From Prochlorococcus sp. AG-402-M18 (GTDB lineage Bacteria > Cyanobacteriota > Cyanobacteriia > PCC-6307 > Cyanobiaceae): DNA of 52,478 nt. Below are positions 39,597-47,887 of the stretch, piece after piece. Where the stretch lies: positions 1 through 52,478 of the forward strand of contig QCIQ01000010.1 of the NCBI GenBank assembly GCA_003216595.1. The letters are read 5' to 3'. A program made the position numbers and the translations under genes. The notes under the pieces were generated by a model. It ran no database searches, was not told the DNA's origin, and worked only from the letters and a program-made list of their open reading frames with translations. Within the stretch, counting starts at the first letter, position 1, and every line of letters starts with the position of its first letter.

Positions 39597-40249
39597 ATGA
39601 AGCAAATCACCTCCCTCTGCTATTAGCAGATTTACATTCATGGCCATATGATTTTGACTTAACGATAGTGGATGGAGGGAGTACAGATTTAACGATTTCA
39701 ATTGCACAAATCCAAAGATTAAATATTATTAATAGTCTTAAGAGAAATAGAGGCTATCAATTAAGAACTGGTGCCTCAAAGGCAAATGGAGATTGGCTTT
39801 TATTTCTACATGCAGATAGTAGGTTAGGCCCAAGGTGGGTAAAAAGGTTATTTAAGATATTAGCAAATAAAACATCAGAGAATTTTGCATGGTATTTTGA
39901 CTTTAAAATCAAAAAAGATAATATAGAATTCAGATTTTTAGAAATGGCTGTAGCACTAAGAAGTCATTTTCTACAAAAGCCTTATGGAGATCAAGGTTTA
40001 CTAATACACAAAAATCTTTATAACAAGACAGGAGGATTTTCTTCCTTAAAAATAATGGAAGATATCGATCTAATAAAAAGAATTACTGAAATGACAAAAG
40101 TAAAGCGCATAAAAGAAAATATATATACAGATGATATAAAGTGGTCTAATTCAAATATAATTAAACGTGCAATTAAAAACGCAAAATTAAGAAGAAAATG
40201 GCGAATGGGTCATGACATAGATGACTTATCAAAAGAATATTATTCCTAA
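39545..40249 (+). CDS. TIGR04283-type family 2 glycosyltransferase
   Basis: A 234-residue GT2 protein. The GT-A core is visible as SIIIPTLNEA, the TIVDGGSTD motif and LLFLHADSRLG with the metal-binding DxD-like aspartate, then KPYGDQG and the GGFSSLKIMEDIDL acceptor-side segment. The C-terminus is Lys-rich and has no membrane helix. TIGR04283 and TIGR04282 proteins usually sit together. The ATG at 39545 lies inside the preceding gene, so translation is probably coupled. Convergent with the GNAT gene. Confidence 0.85.
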   Translation: MARLQKFPNLSIIIPTLNEANHLPLLLADLHSWPYDFDLTIVDGGSTDLTISIAQIQRLNIINSLKRNRGYQLRTGASKANGDWLLFLHADSRLGPRWVKRLFKILANKTSENFAWYFDFKIKKDNIEFRFLEMAVALRSHFLQKPYGDQGLLIHKNLYNKTGGFSSLKIMEDIDLIKRITEMTKVKRIKENIYTDDIKWSNSNIIKRAIKNAKLRRKWRMGHDIDDLSKEYYS

Positions 40250-40270
40250 TAAAAAAAATAGTTTAATCAA

Positions 40271-40813
40271 TTAATTTGAATACCAAAAAGCACATTTATT
40301 ACCTTTTGGCTCCAATTTCCAACCTTGCCTTTTATAAAAAGTAATCACATCAGAATCTGCAAATAAAGTTACTCTACTGATACCTTCTCTTTTTAAACTC
40401 CTGATTAAATATGACATGAGTTGTTTTCCTAATCCGTACCCTTGATAGACAGGATTAATAGCTACATCCCAAATTGTTGCATCAATAACTCCGTCACCAG
40501 TACATCTTGCAAATCCAATCAATCGTGGAAATTTAGGATCATGTTGCCATAGACCAATTTTTAGCAAGCTATTATCTAAAGCTCGTTTTACTCTTCTAAG
40601 TGGTCTTCTTCCCCAACCAACAGCTTGAAGAAGTTGCTCAAGTTCAATTAAATCAAATGATTTAGAATCGCTAAAAATGAAGAGAGAAGAATTATCTTGG
40701 TTAAAGTATTGAAAAGCTTGTTGTCCATATATATTTTTCAATGTTTCATCTGAAAGAATATTTTGATCTCTCCACCCTGACATACCAAGTCTTTTTGATC
40801 CTAAATTAATCAT
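40271..40813 (-). CDS. GNAT family N-acetyltransferase (Ycf52-like)
   Basis: A 180-residue acetyltransferase. The C-terminal GNAT domain shows the acetyl-CoA motif A (WDVAINPVYQGYGLGKQLM with Q-x-x-G-x-G) and a motif B segment ending in ADSDVITFYKRQGW. The N-terminal 60 residues carry the LEQLLQAVGWGRRP pattern typical of the plastid/cyanobacterial group related to ycf52 and plant GNAT enzymes. The substrate is unknown (protein, serotonin-like or polyamine acetylation are possible). The gap to the upstream ABC gene is 13 bp. Confidence 0.87.
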   Translation of the reverse strand: MINLGSKRLGMSGWRDQNILSDETLKNIYGQQAFQYFNQDNSSLFIFSDSKSFDLIELEQLLQAVGWGRRPLRRVKRALDNSLLKIGLWQHDPKFPRLIGFARCTGDGVIDATIWDVAINPVYQGYGLGKQLMSYLIRSLKREGISRVTLFADSDVITFYKRQGWKLEPKGNKCAFWYSN

Positions 40814-40826
40814 AAATTAATACTAT

Positions 40827-42626
40827 TCAAATGGTAGTGAGACCTTTTTCCTGCAAATCAGAAAGTTGGGAATAAAGTCCGCCTAGAGCCCTCAACTCTT
40901 CATGATTACCTTGCTCAATTAGCCTTCCTTTCCTCATCACAAGGATTCGATCAGATGATTGTATTGTTGCTAATCTATGGGCAATTACAAGAGCTGTCCT
41001 TTTCTCTAACAATCTATCAAGATCTCTTTGCAAAGTTGCCTCAGTTGATGGGTCCATAAAAGCAGTAGCTTCATCCATGATTAATACTTTTGGATCTCTT
41101 ATAGCAACTCGTGCAATAGATAAAAGCTGTCTCTCTCCAGAGGAAAGATTTCCTCCTCTTTCTCTAATATATGTATCTAATCCATTTGGAAGTTTTCTCA
41201 ATAAATTATCAAGTCCTAATTCACTACATATATCTTTTAAGCGTTGATTATCGATTGAAGAATCTAAACGAAGATTATCTGCAACATTTCCACTAAAGAG
41301 GAAAGTATCTTGAAGAACAACTCCAAGCTGTTTCCTCAAGGAAACGATAGGTATACCTTTAATATTTTGTCCATCAATATAGATTTTTCCTTTTTGAGGT
41401 TCATAAAGTCTACATAATAATCTAATTAAAGTGGTTTTACCTGAACCAGTTGGGCCTACAAGAGCAACATGTTCACCGGATCTAATTTTGAAACTTAAAT
41501 CATTTATTATGGGTTCGTCTTCTCTGTAAAAAAAACTTACATTTTCAAATATAACTTCACCCAAAGTATTTTTTTGGGAATTTGTTAATTGTTTATTTCC
41601 TGCTCCTCTCTGAGCAATTTGATCATAAATCTCTATTTTCATTTCAAGTAATTCATTTATTCTTTCGACAGCTGTTAATCCTCCCTGTATTTGTGTGAAT
41701 CTCTCTGCTAACTGTCTTAAAGGTTCAAAAAGTCTTTGAGAATAAAGAATAAATGTAGTTAAAGTTCCTAACCCCATAGCTCCAGCTGTGACCATATACC
41801 CCCCTAGGGAAATAACCAAAGCAACTGCAGCCAATGAAACCCACTCAATAAATGCAGAAATACTACTGTCGTAAAAGATGGTGCCGTTTACAGCATTCTT
41901 ATAATTAGTCCCAGTTTTAAAAAAATTCTGACCATTTAATTTTTGCCTTCTAAACATTTGAACAACTTCAAGACCTTGAAGATTTTCCTGGAAATTTGCA
42001 TTCAATTGAGAAAGTTCTTCTCTAACTTTATAATTTTGTTTTCTATAGCGTTTTTGTAACCAAAGGATAAACAATGTAACAGGTATTTGAACAATCAAAA
42101 GGAGTACGCCTAGCCTCCATTCTATTAAAATCATAGTTATTGATATAACTATCAAACTTACAAAGTCAGCCAAAACGCCAACAGCACCACTACCAAAAAC
42201 TTCTGACAAAGCATCAACATCGCTAGTTAATCTTGTTAGTAATTTACCAACAGGCATTTTGTCATGAAAACGCAATGATAAAGAGATGGAATGAGAAAAC
42301 AAATCATTCCTAATTCGCGCAGTTAGCCTCTGCCCTACAGCCTGAATATTGTATGATTGAAAACCTTGTAACCCAAGCCTTAGTAATACTGTTATGAATA
42401 ATATTCCTATTATTAACTTAATTGATACTTCATTAGACAAATTATCAAAAAAAGATATCGTATCTTCAGCTCTTAAAACAGAAATAGCTTGCCCTACGAG
42501 AAGGGGTTGAATTGCACCCGCCAAGGCAACAGGTATTAATATTAAAAGAATAAGAATTAAACGTTTCTTTTCTTTTTTTAAATATTTTCCAAGTTTCTTA
42601 ACTCTACGAAAATCATTTTTTGCCAT
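40827..42626 (-). CDS. ABC exporter, fused permease/ATPase
   Basis: A half-transporter of about 599 residues: an N-terminal six-helix membrane domain, then an ATPase with Walker [11 protein letters not shown], the signature [14 protein letters not shown] and Walker B VLIMDEAT. It belongs to the MsbA/multidrug or lipid exporter type. The frame is open to 42695, but I chose ATG 42626 because it starts at the natural MAKNDFRR and limits the overlap with hisG to 14 bp. Substrate unknown; lipid or drug export are typical for the class. It would act as a homodimer. Confidence 0.9.
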   Translation of the reverse strand: MAKNDFRRVKKLGKYLKKEKKRLILILLILIPVALAGAIQPLLVGQAISVLRAEDTISFFDNLSNEVSIKLIIGILFITVLLRLGLQGFQSYNIQAVGQRLTARIRNDLFSHSISLSLRFHDKMPVGKLLTRLTSDVDALSEVFGSGAVGVLADFVSLIVISITMILIEWRLGVLLLIVQIPVTLFILWLQKRYRKQNYKVREELSQLNANFQENLQGLEVVQMFRRQKLNGQNFFKTGTNYKNAVNGTIFYDSSISAFIEWVSLAAVALVISLGGYMVTAGAMGLGTLTTFILYSQRLFEPLRQLAERFTQIQGGLTAVERINELLEMKIEIYDQIAQRGAGNKQLTNSQKNTLGEVIFENVSFFYREDEPIINDLSFKIRSGEHVALVGPTGSGKTTLIRLLCRLYEPQKGKIYIDGQNIKGIPIVSLRKQLGVVLQDTFLFSGNVADNLRLDSSIDNQRLKDICSELGLDNLLRKLPNGLDTYIRERGGNLSSGERQLLSIARVAIRDPKVLIMDEATAFMDPSTEATLQRDLDRLLEKRTALVIAHRLATIQSSDRILVMRKGRLIEQGNHEELRALGGLYSQLSDLQEKGLTTI

Positions 42627-43275
42627 CAGATAAGAGGTTGGTCTGAGATTGGATTTGAATTGAATTAATAATTTCTTGAAGGGGCCCTTTATCAAGCCTT
42701 AGTGACAATGGGTGTCCAACAAGCCGTGCACTGGATTTAAAAAGTTCTTCAATTTCAATAAGACCATTATCTCTAAGAGTACGACCAGTTGCGACTAAAT
42801 CAACGATTGCTTCAGCCATACCTGTTATGGGACCAAGCTCAACAGATCCACTCAAATGTACTAATTGAACTGGTAAATCAATTTGATCAAAAAAATTCTT
42901 TGCGCAATTAGTAAATTTACTTGCTACGCGGCAGTTTGCTGGTAAATCAGAGGCGCACGAATAACCACTGCTCGACTTAACTGCAACAGACATATGACAC
43001 TTTCCAAATCCTAGGTCAACTAAATTTGATACTTGCAATTTTTGCTCTTGCAAAACATCAAAGCCCACTATTCCAAGTTGCGCCTGACCATAAGATACAT
43101 AAACCGGAACATCACTGTTTCGCACCAAAAGTGCTTTAGCACGGCCACAAACTGACGGAACCATTAATTGCCGATTGCTATGTTCTAAAACAGCAGAGAA
43201 ATCAAGTCCAACGTCAGAAAACATTGAGACTGATTCTTTCAACAAAGCACCTTTAGCTAATGCAACAGTAAACAT
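42613..43275 (-). CDS. hisG: ATP phosphoribosyltransferase catalytic subunit, short form
   Basis: First step of histidine synthesis: ATP plus PRPP to phosphoribosyl-ATP. The 220 residues match the short HisG type, which needs the regulatory subunit HisZ, encoded elsewhere. Motifs: the N-terminal [33 protein letters not shown] (PRPP loop) and the central [14 protein letters not shown] strand. Its 3' end overlaps the ABC exporter gene by 14 bp. It is divergent from gloB across 50 bp. Confidence 0.95.
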   Translation of the reverse strand: MFTVALAKGALLKESVSMFSDVGLDFSAVLEHSNRQLMVPSVCGRAKALLVRNSDVPVYVSYGQAQLGIVGFDVLQEQKLQVSNLVDLGFGKCHMSVAVKSSSGYSCASDLPANCRVASKFTNCAKNFFDQIDLPVQLVHLSGSVELGPITGMAEAIVDLVATGRTLRDNGLIEIEELFKSSARLVGHPLSLRLDKGPLQEIINSIQIQSQTNLLSDGKK

Positions 43276-43325
43276 GTCAAAAACTATTGGTGGGGAATCT
43301 AACTATTCCATTACCTAAATAAAAA

Positions 43326-44081
43326 ATGTTAGAGAAAGAAAGCGAATTCACTATTTACCCAATTACTGTCTTACAGGACAATATCGTATGGGTATGGGTC
43401 CACAATTGCAATGCAGTGGTAATAGATCCCTCTGTATCGAGTCCAGTAGAAAAATGGCTTTTAAAAAAAGGCCTCTCATTAAAAGCAATCCTTCAAACTC
43501 ATCATCATGATGACCATATTGGTGGGACACAAAAGTTAATCAAAAGATGGCCAAAAGCAAAAGTAGTTGCGTCAAAAAAAGAACTTAAAAGAATCCCATT
43601 TCAAACATTATCGGTTGGTGATAATGACATTTTTCATTTAATGGACAGTCAGATTAATGTTATTGAAGTGCATGGACACACTAACAATCATATAGCTTTT
43701 TATATACATAGAGAAAACGCTATAAGTAACATATTATTCCCTGGAGATACAATCTTTGGAGGGGGTTGTGGACGTCTCCTAGAAGGTACTCCTTTTCAAA
43801 TGTTTGAAAGTTTAAATAAACTTAATTCACTTCCAGAAAATACTAAAATATACCCAGCTCATGAATATACAGAAAATAACTTAAAATGGGCCTTAACATT
43901 AGAGCCTAAAGATATTTCTATTATCGAAAGATTAAAGCTTGTTCAATCTAAACTTCAGAAGGGAATGTCTAGCCTCCCATCAACACTCTCAGAAGAAAGA
44001 AAAACAAATTTATTTTTAAGAGCAAAAAATGTCGAAGAATTTACAATGCTCAGAAGTCACAAAGATAATTGGAAATGTTAA
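43326..44081 (+). CDS. gloB: Hydroxyacylglutathione hydrolase (glyoxalase II)
   Basis: Metallo-beta-lactamase-fold thioesterase that finishes methylglyoxal detoxification by releasing glutathione and lactate. The 251 residues contain the metal motif T-H59-H-H61-D-D63-H64 and downstream ligands in HGHTNNH, FPGDTIF and PAHEYT. The C-terminal helical domain is present. It pairs functionally with gor and the GST. It lies 45 bp before ridA. Confidence 0.95.
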   Translation: MLEKESEFTIYPITVLQDNIVWVWVHNCNAVVIDPSVSSPVEKWLLKKGLSLKAILQTHHHDDHIGGTQKLIKRWPKAKVVASKKELKRIPFQTLSVGDNDIFHLMDSQINVIEVHGHTNNHIAFYIHRENAISNILFPGDTIFGGGCGRLLEGTPFQMFESLNKLNSLPENTKIYPAHEYTENNLKWALTLEPKDISIIERLKLVQSKLQKGMSSLPSTLSEERKTNLFLRAKNVEEFTMLRSHKDNWKC

Positions 44082-44126
44082 ATTCCACTTTGTGTATCAA
44101 ATCTCTTAACTCAAACCTAATCATTC

Positions 44127-44534
44127 ATGAAAAGTTCAGCGATAAAGCCAATCGAAACAAAATTCGCGCCTAAGCCTGTTGGTCCCTATAACCAAGCTGT
44201 TCTAGTAGAAAATTGGTTATATTGCTCAGGACAGATTGCTTTAGACCCCTCCACTGGCGTAATGATCGGGGATGGAAATATAGAAGAAGAAACCAGACAA
44301 GTTCTTAAAAATTTAATGGCCGTAGTCGAAGCCGCTGGAGGAAAAGGTTCAAACGTTATAAGAACAACCATTTATTTAACTGATTTAAATGATTTCGCAA
44401 AAGTAAATGCAATTTATGCAGAAACCTTTAGCGAATCAGTCAGCCCCGCGAGAGCATGCGTTGAAGTATCAAATCTTCCAAAAGGAGGAAAAATTGAGAT
44501 AGATTGCATTGCCTGGTTAGGGGACATGAAGTAA
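44127..44534 (+). CDS. ridA: RidA family imine/enamine deaminase
   Basis: Small trimeric enzyme that hydrolyses reactive enamines made by pyridoxal-phosphate enzymes such as threonine dehydratase. The 135-residue protein has the family motifs VGPYNQAV, YCSGQIALDP and the C-terminal SPARACVEVSNLPKGGKIEIDCIA, including the conserved Arg. It sits between gloB and the DUF3136 gene. A hairpin follows the stop. Confidence 0.93.
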   Translation: MKSSAIKPIETKFAPKPVGPYNQAVLVENWLYCSGQIALDPSTGVMIGDGNIEEETRQVLKNLMAVVEAAGGKGSNVIRTTIYLTDLNDFAKVNAIYAETFSESVSPARACVEVSNLPKGGKIEIDCIAWLGDMK

Positions 44535-44562
44535 AAACAACATTATGACTAAATAGAACCTT

Positions 44563-44580
44563 GCCACTTTGCTAAGTGGC
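44563..44580 (+). terminator. Hairpin after ridA
   Basis: GCCACTT and AAGTGGC form a perfect 7-bp stem with a TGCT loop, 28 bases after the ridA stop. No T run follows, so it may protect the 3' end rather than terminate. Confidence 0.45.
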
Positions 44581-44620
44581 CCCATTATTGTCTAAATTAA
44601 TAAAGGATTAGCAATAAACA

Positions 44621-44851
44621 ATGTCCACTGCCAAGTTGACAATTGGCGAACTTGAAGCGGGTTACCCTCTTTACTGCAAAGCCCTTCGCAGGCTCTTGCA
44701 ACAAGGACGTACTACTGATCAAATCCAAAGGACTGTTTGCTGGAGTCACTTAGAGACTCTTAATCGGTGTTTGCCAGGAAGATATAAAACCCCTTCCTAT
44801 CTACTGGCATTAATAAAAAGAGATCTAGAACAACCAAAAGATGAAGATTAA
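44621..44851 (+). CDS. DUF3136 protein
   Basis: A 76-residue cyanobacterial protein. The pattern IGELEAGYPLYCKALRRLLQQGRT, then TVCWSHLETLNRCLPGRYK and PSYLLALIKRDL, matches DUF3136. It appears fully helical and basic. Function unknown. It lies at the far end of the carboxysome operon, convergent with the acRAF-like gene (8 bp apart). A 14-base palindrome, GAAGATTAATCTTC (44843-44856), spans the shared 3' ends and may serve as a weak bidirectional terminator. Confidence 0.87.
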   Translation: MSTAKLTIGELEAGYPLYCKALRRLLQQGRTTDQIQRTVCWSHLETLNRCLPGRYKTPSYLLALIKRDLEQPKDED

Positions 44852-44859
44852 TCTTCTGT

Positions 44860-45120
44860 CTATTTTGTTTGTTTAATTAAAAAATCTATTTTACTTGCGA
44901 AATCATGATCATCTTTAGATATTTCCTCTTTCTCATTATTTTCTAAAGGCCTGATAGTGATATTTGCATAAGTCTTCCCGAAACTTATATCGGGGAAGCG
45001 ATTCACTTTCTCGCAAAAATCACCTAGAGCATCAAGAAAATCTCTATTTTTTTCATAAGATTGAAATTCAAATCTTTTTTCTAGACACTCAGGTCTTTTT
45101 TTTTGCCTCCACCCTTCCAT
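44860..45120 (-). CDS. Pterin dehydratase-like RuBisCO assembly factor (acRAF-like)
   Basis: An 86-residue protein with the fold pattern of pterin-4a-carbinolamine dehydratase. Homologues at the end of alpha-carboxysome operons act as RuBisCO assembly factors (acRAF) rather than dehydratases. The sequence supports this: the catalytic His-His-Pro of true dehydratases reads R-F-P here (in EKVNRFPDISFG). It is the last gene of the cso run, 75 bp after csoS1E. It most likely binds RbcL subunits in the cytosol and helps RbcL8S8 assembly. Confidence 0.86.
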   Translation of the reverse strand: MEGWRQKKRPECLEKRFEFQSYEKNRDFLDALGDFCEKVNRFPDISFGKTYANITIRPLENNEKEEISKDDHDFASKIDFLIKQTK

Positions 45121-45195
45121 GAAAAAAACTTATCTTTTGTAAAAGTTACTACATCGTGAATTAAATGAAGAAATAATTTATAAATTAAAAATTTC

Positions 45196-45747
45196 TCAGC
45201 TTCTCCTTTTCGCTCCACTTCCCTTCAAAGCTGGCTCGAGTTCAATATGAGGTCGAGCAATAATGTGAGCAGCAACTAATCCATCCCCGACTCGCTCGCA
45301 AGCATCAGCACCTGCTCTCACAGAAGCATTTACAGCACCAGTCTCACCACGAACCATAACTGTTACATAGCCTCCACCAACAAGCTCCTTAACGATCAGA
45401 TTAACTTCCGCAGCCTTAGTCATCGCATCTGCTGCTTCTATTGCTGGAACTAAGCCACGAGTTTCAATCATGCCTAAAGCAATTCCAAAATTTGAATTAT
45501 TTCCAAAACCTTTATTTTTTTCAATTGGGGATTTAGATGATCCACCAGTCCCAGAAGCATTGGATAAATTTTTAGAAGTAGTCGTTTCTAAAATATTTGA
45601 AGAATTATTCTTATTTGACGAAGACTTTACTTTAGAAGAAATTTTTGGTTGCTCTATTGAATTCAAAGGAGTAACATCAACCACCTGATCTTGAGCTTTA
45701 ATACTCTTATTAATACTTTTTGATTGACGTTTTTGTGGTGTAGCCAT
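45196..45747 (-). CDS. csoS1E: Carboxysome shell protein CsoS1E, BMC domain with N-terminal extension
   Basis: A hexamer-type shell protein. Residues 88-168 are a BMC (Pfam00936) domain, close to CsoS1: GMIETRG, KELVGGGYVTVMVRGETGAV, RVGDGLVAAHIIARPH. The first 87 residues are a low-complexity Ser/Asn/Lys/Gln tail without a predicted fold, and the short C-terminus is basic (AKRRS). Main-type CsoS1 has no such tail. The gene sits after csoS4B with a 46-bp gap holding a possible -10 (TAAAAT). It is absent from several high-light Prochlorococcus genomes as I recall. Confidence 0.9.
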   Translation of the reverse strand: MATPQKRQSKSINKSIKAQDQVVDVTPLNSIEQPKISSKVKSSSNKNNSSNILETTTSKNLSNASGTGGSSKSPIEKNKGFGNNSNFGIALGMIETRGLVPAIEAADAMTKAAEVNLIVKELVGGGYVTVMVRGETGAVNASVRAGADACERVGDGLVAAHIIARPHIELEPALKGSGAKRRS

Positions 45748-45793
45748 GGATTTATGATTTTATCAAATTAAGCTTTTTTGAACAAAGGTCAAA

Positions 45794-46045
45794 CTAATCA
45801 TCAGGCGACCAATGATCAATAATTCCCCCAATAGTTAAATCAGTTTGAACATTGGGGTCTGGACACCCCCACCTCGCAGCGGTTCCTGTTGCGGTAAAGA
45901 CCCAATTACCTTCTCGTGCACCGACAGGGTCAACAGCCACAAGTCTTTTACCTTTGTTATTACACAATATTCTTAAATGCATATGTCCTAATCCTTCCAC
46001 TCTCTGCGTACAAACCAAGCGTCCCATAACTTGCATGATCTCCAT
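45794..46045 (-). CDS. csoS4B: Carboxysome vertex protein CsoS4B
   Basis: A BMV-type pentamer protein that caps shell vertices. I chose ATG 46045, which starts at MEIMQVMGRLVC as in the family (83 residues); a longer frame reaches 46090. The start overlaps the last base of csoS4A (TAATG) and is preceded by a GGAGGAG motif within csoS4A. The ILCNNKGKRLVAVDPVGAREG and GIIDHW signatures are present. Confidence 0.94.
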   Translation of the reverse strand: MEIMQVMGRLVCTQRVEGLGHMHLRILCNNKGKRLVAVDPVGAREGNWVFTATGTAARWGCPDPNVQTDLTIGGIIDHWSPDD

Positions 46046-46320
46046 TACTTTGCTCCTCCTGAGATCTGTTGTTGTGTCTCTGGATCCCAATGATCAATAA
46101 TTCCAACAATAGTTAAATCACTTGGATAAGACTTACTTCCAGCAGCTTCGCGAGCGGCAGAACTTCCTACACATATAACCCAATCATCAGGTTTACATCC
46201 AACGGCATCAACAGCAACTTTTTTTGAGCTGCCGTCCAATACAACTTGTAAATGCTTATGTTCAAAGCCTGGAATACGATTGGTTGAGACAAGTGGTTTG
46301 AGAACTTTACAAATGAGCAT
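46045..46320 (-). CDS. csoS4A: Carboxysome vertex protein CsoS4A
   Basis: A 91-residue BMV pentamer subunit, the paralogue of CsoS4B. Conserved parts: MLICKVLKPLVSTNRIPGFEHKH, KKVAVDAVGCKPDDWVICVG and DLTIVGIIDHW. It starts immediately after the csoSCA stop (TAA-ATG) and overlaps csoS4B, so csoSCA, csoS4A and csoS4B are probably translated in a coupled way. It closes the twelve vertices together with CsoS4B. Confidence 0.96.
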   Translation of the reverse strand: MLICKVLKPLVSTNRIPGFEHKHLQVVLDGSSKKVAVDAVGCKPDDWVICVGSSAAREAAGSKSYPSDLTIVGIIDHWDPETQQQISGGAK

Positions 46321-47880
46321 TTAATGAGCCTCCTGAGTGACTGGATCGAGGGAAGAACCTACAACTTCTGCAGGAGCCTTTTTATCTCGATCTCGAATAG
46401 TAAGAAATGTGTGAAGTGAACCATCATCTATTAAATCTCGATAACGAGACTTAATAGCCTCATTAATTCTATGACAATCAGACAATGCTCTATTTCTTGC
46501 ATGAGGGACACTCCCTGAGTAATCAAAGCGAATGACAATTGGGATTGGTAAACTTCTCGAGATATTGAGACCAGTAAAAATTTTCACACCTACATCGAGA
46601 TCAGGAGCTCCTTGTTCAACAGTCTCCAAATGAGCAAAATAAGTAAGGTTCCTTAAATGAACTTCTTTAAAACCAATACCTACACCAATAAACCTCTCAG
46701 CATGACCTGCATCTTGGTAGCTTCCAGAATAAAAATTCTTCACATAGTCAATTTGAGAAATATTATTTGAAATAAGCTTTGTAATAAATTTGACCATATT
46801 CGGATCTGTTTCTCCAGGACAGACACTTTTGACATTTTCTTGAATTTTCTGAAGAGCCTCCTCAGCATTTAGAAATTGAGTCTCTTTGTATATTTCATTT
46901 GCACAAACCCATGATTTCAAATCAACTTCATTAGTTTTGGAAGGCGTATGAACTCTTATCGCGTCTGTATCTGTGTCAATACCAATTAAAAGCAAGTCAA
47001 CAGATGCACCACAACAAAAACTATTTTCGACTGCTTCTCTAAAATCTAATAATCGCTGTAAACCTTCTGATGCTGCTAACTCATCATTACTACCATGAGC
47101 AGCACATCCTTGGTGCGTAGGGTCAACAGAACTAAAATGATATATTACTGATTTTAAATATCTTGTTGGCTCAGTTGCAGAATTTGGAGTTGACTCTCTA
47201 TATCTACTATGTTCAGTTTTAATCCAACGATTAACTGTTTTTTCAATATCAAATAACGCACCAGCATGAGAACGCCTCCTAACAGAACTAAAAGGTATAC
47301 GTAATGCATAAGAAATAGCATGAGCCAATCGTCCATCGGCACAAGGAGTTATATCTAAAAGATGAAAACCACATTGATAAAGGAAAGATTGAAAAGATTT
47401 GGCATATTGACTATCTTCAGATCCCTCTATTGGATCTGAGTTAAAAAATTCATTACTCGTTAATTGGTGTGATTGAAAAACACACCATGCAAACAAGGCA
47501 CTTATATCAACGCTCCCAACCCACGCTTTTTCAAGTATATGCAGTGGTAATTCATAACCTAATTCTGAGCGACATAAACTTTGAGCCCTTTCTACAAAAT
47601 TTAAATCATTTTGAAGACTAGAGACTCTTTTTAAAAGAGGAACAATATTATCAAATCGACCTTTAACCTTTTTTTCGTATTGATTTAACTTCTGATTTTC
47701 TTGAGAATTAGTTAATGGATGATCACTGGAGAAAGAACTAATAGTTTTTATTTCATCAGAGAAAGAAGTAGTAGTCTTAATTACTTCAGACTTCAAGCTT
47801 TGGCTGCCTAGGTCGACAAATCTCTTCATAGGAGCCGTAGGCCCACGAAGAGATTTCTTGGCCAAATTACGATAGGCCAT
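46321..47880 (-). CDS. csoSCA: Carboxysomal beta-like carbonic anhydrase (CsoSCA)
   Basis: Converts bicarbonate to CO2 inside the shell next to RuBisCO. The full-length 519 residues have an N-terminal helical domain, the catalytic domain with C180-A-D182-G-R184, the zinc ligands H248 and C259 (spacing of 11, as in Halothiobacillus), and a C-terminal defective second domain. The basic N-terminus (MAYRNLAKKSLRG) may bind RuBisCO. It is 7 bp after csoS2 and abuts csoS4A. Also called csoS3. Confidence 0.96.
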   Translation of the reverse strand: MAYRNLAKKSLRGPTAPMKRFVDLGSQSLKSEVIKTTTSFSDEIKTISSFSSDHPLTNSQENQKLNQYEKKVKGRFDNIVPLLKRVSSLQNDLNFVERAQSLCRSELGYELPLHILEKAWVGSVDISALFAWCVFQSHQLTSNEFFNSDPIEGSEDSQYAKSFQSFLYQCGFHLLDITPCADGRLAHAISYALRIPFSSVRRRSHAGALFDIEKTVNRWIKTEHSRYRESTPNSATEPTRYLKSVIYHFSSVDPTHQGCAAHGSNDELAASEGLQRLLDFREAVENSFCCGASVDLLLIGIDTDTDAIRVHTPSKTNEVDLKSWVCANEIYKETQFLNAEEALQKIQENVKSVCPGETDPNMVKFITKLISNNISQIDYVKNFYSGSYQDAGHAERFIGVGIGFKEVHLRNLTYFAHLETVEQGAPDLDVGVKIFTGLNISRSLPIPIVIRFDYSGSVPHARNRALSDCHRINEAIKSRYRDLIDDGSLHTFLTIRDRDKKAPAEVVGSSLDPVTQEAH

Positions 47881-47887
47881 CGACTAT

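Noticed and set aside
42627-42695. Upstream start of the ABC exporter inside hisG
   Set aside because: The added 23 residues have no exporter character and lie in the hisG coding region; ATG 42626 is better placed.
45470-45688. Open frame opposite csoS1E (72 codons)
   Set aside because: It is antisense to the low-complexity tail of csoS1E, has no start signal and no family pattern.
46046-46090. Longer csoS4B start
   Set aside because: It adds 15 residues that overlap csoS4A; the family starts at MEIMQVMGRL, which has a GGAGGAG motif upstream.
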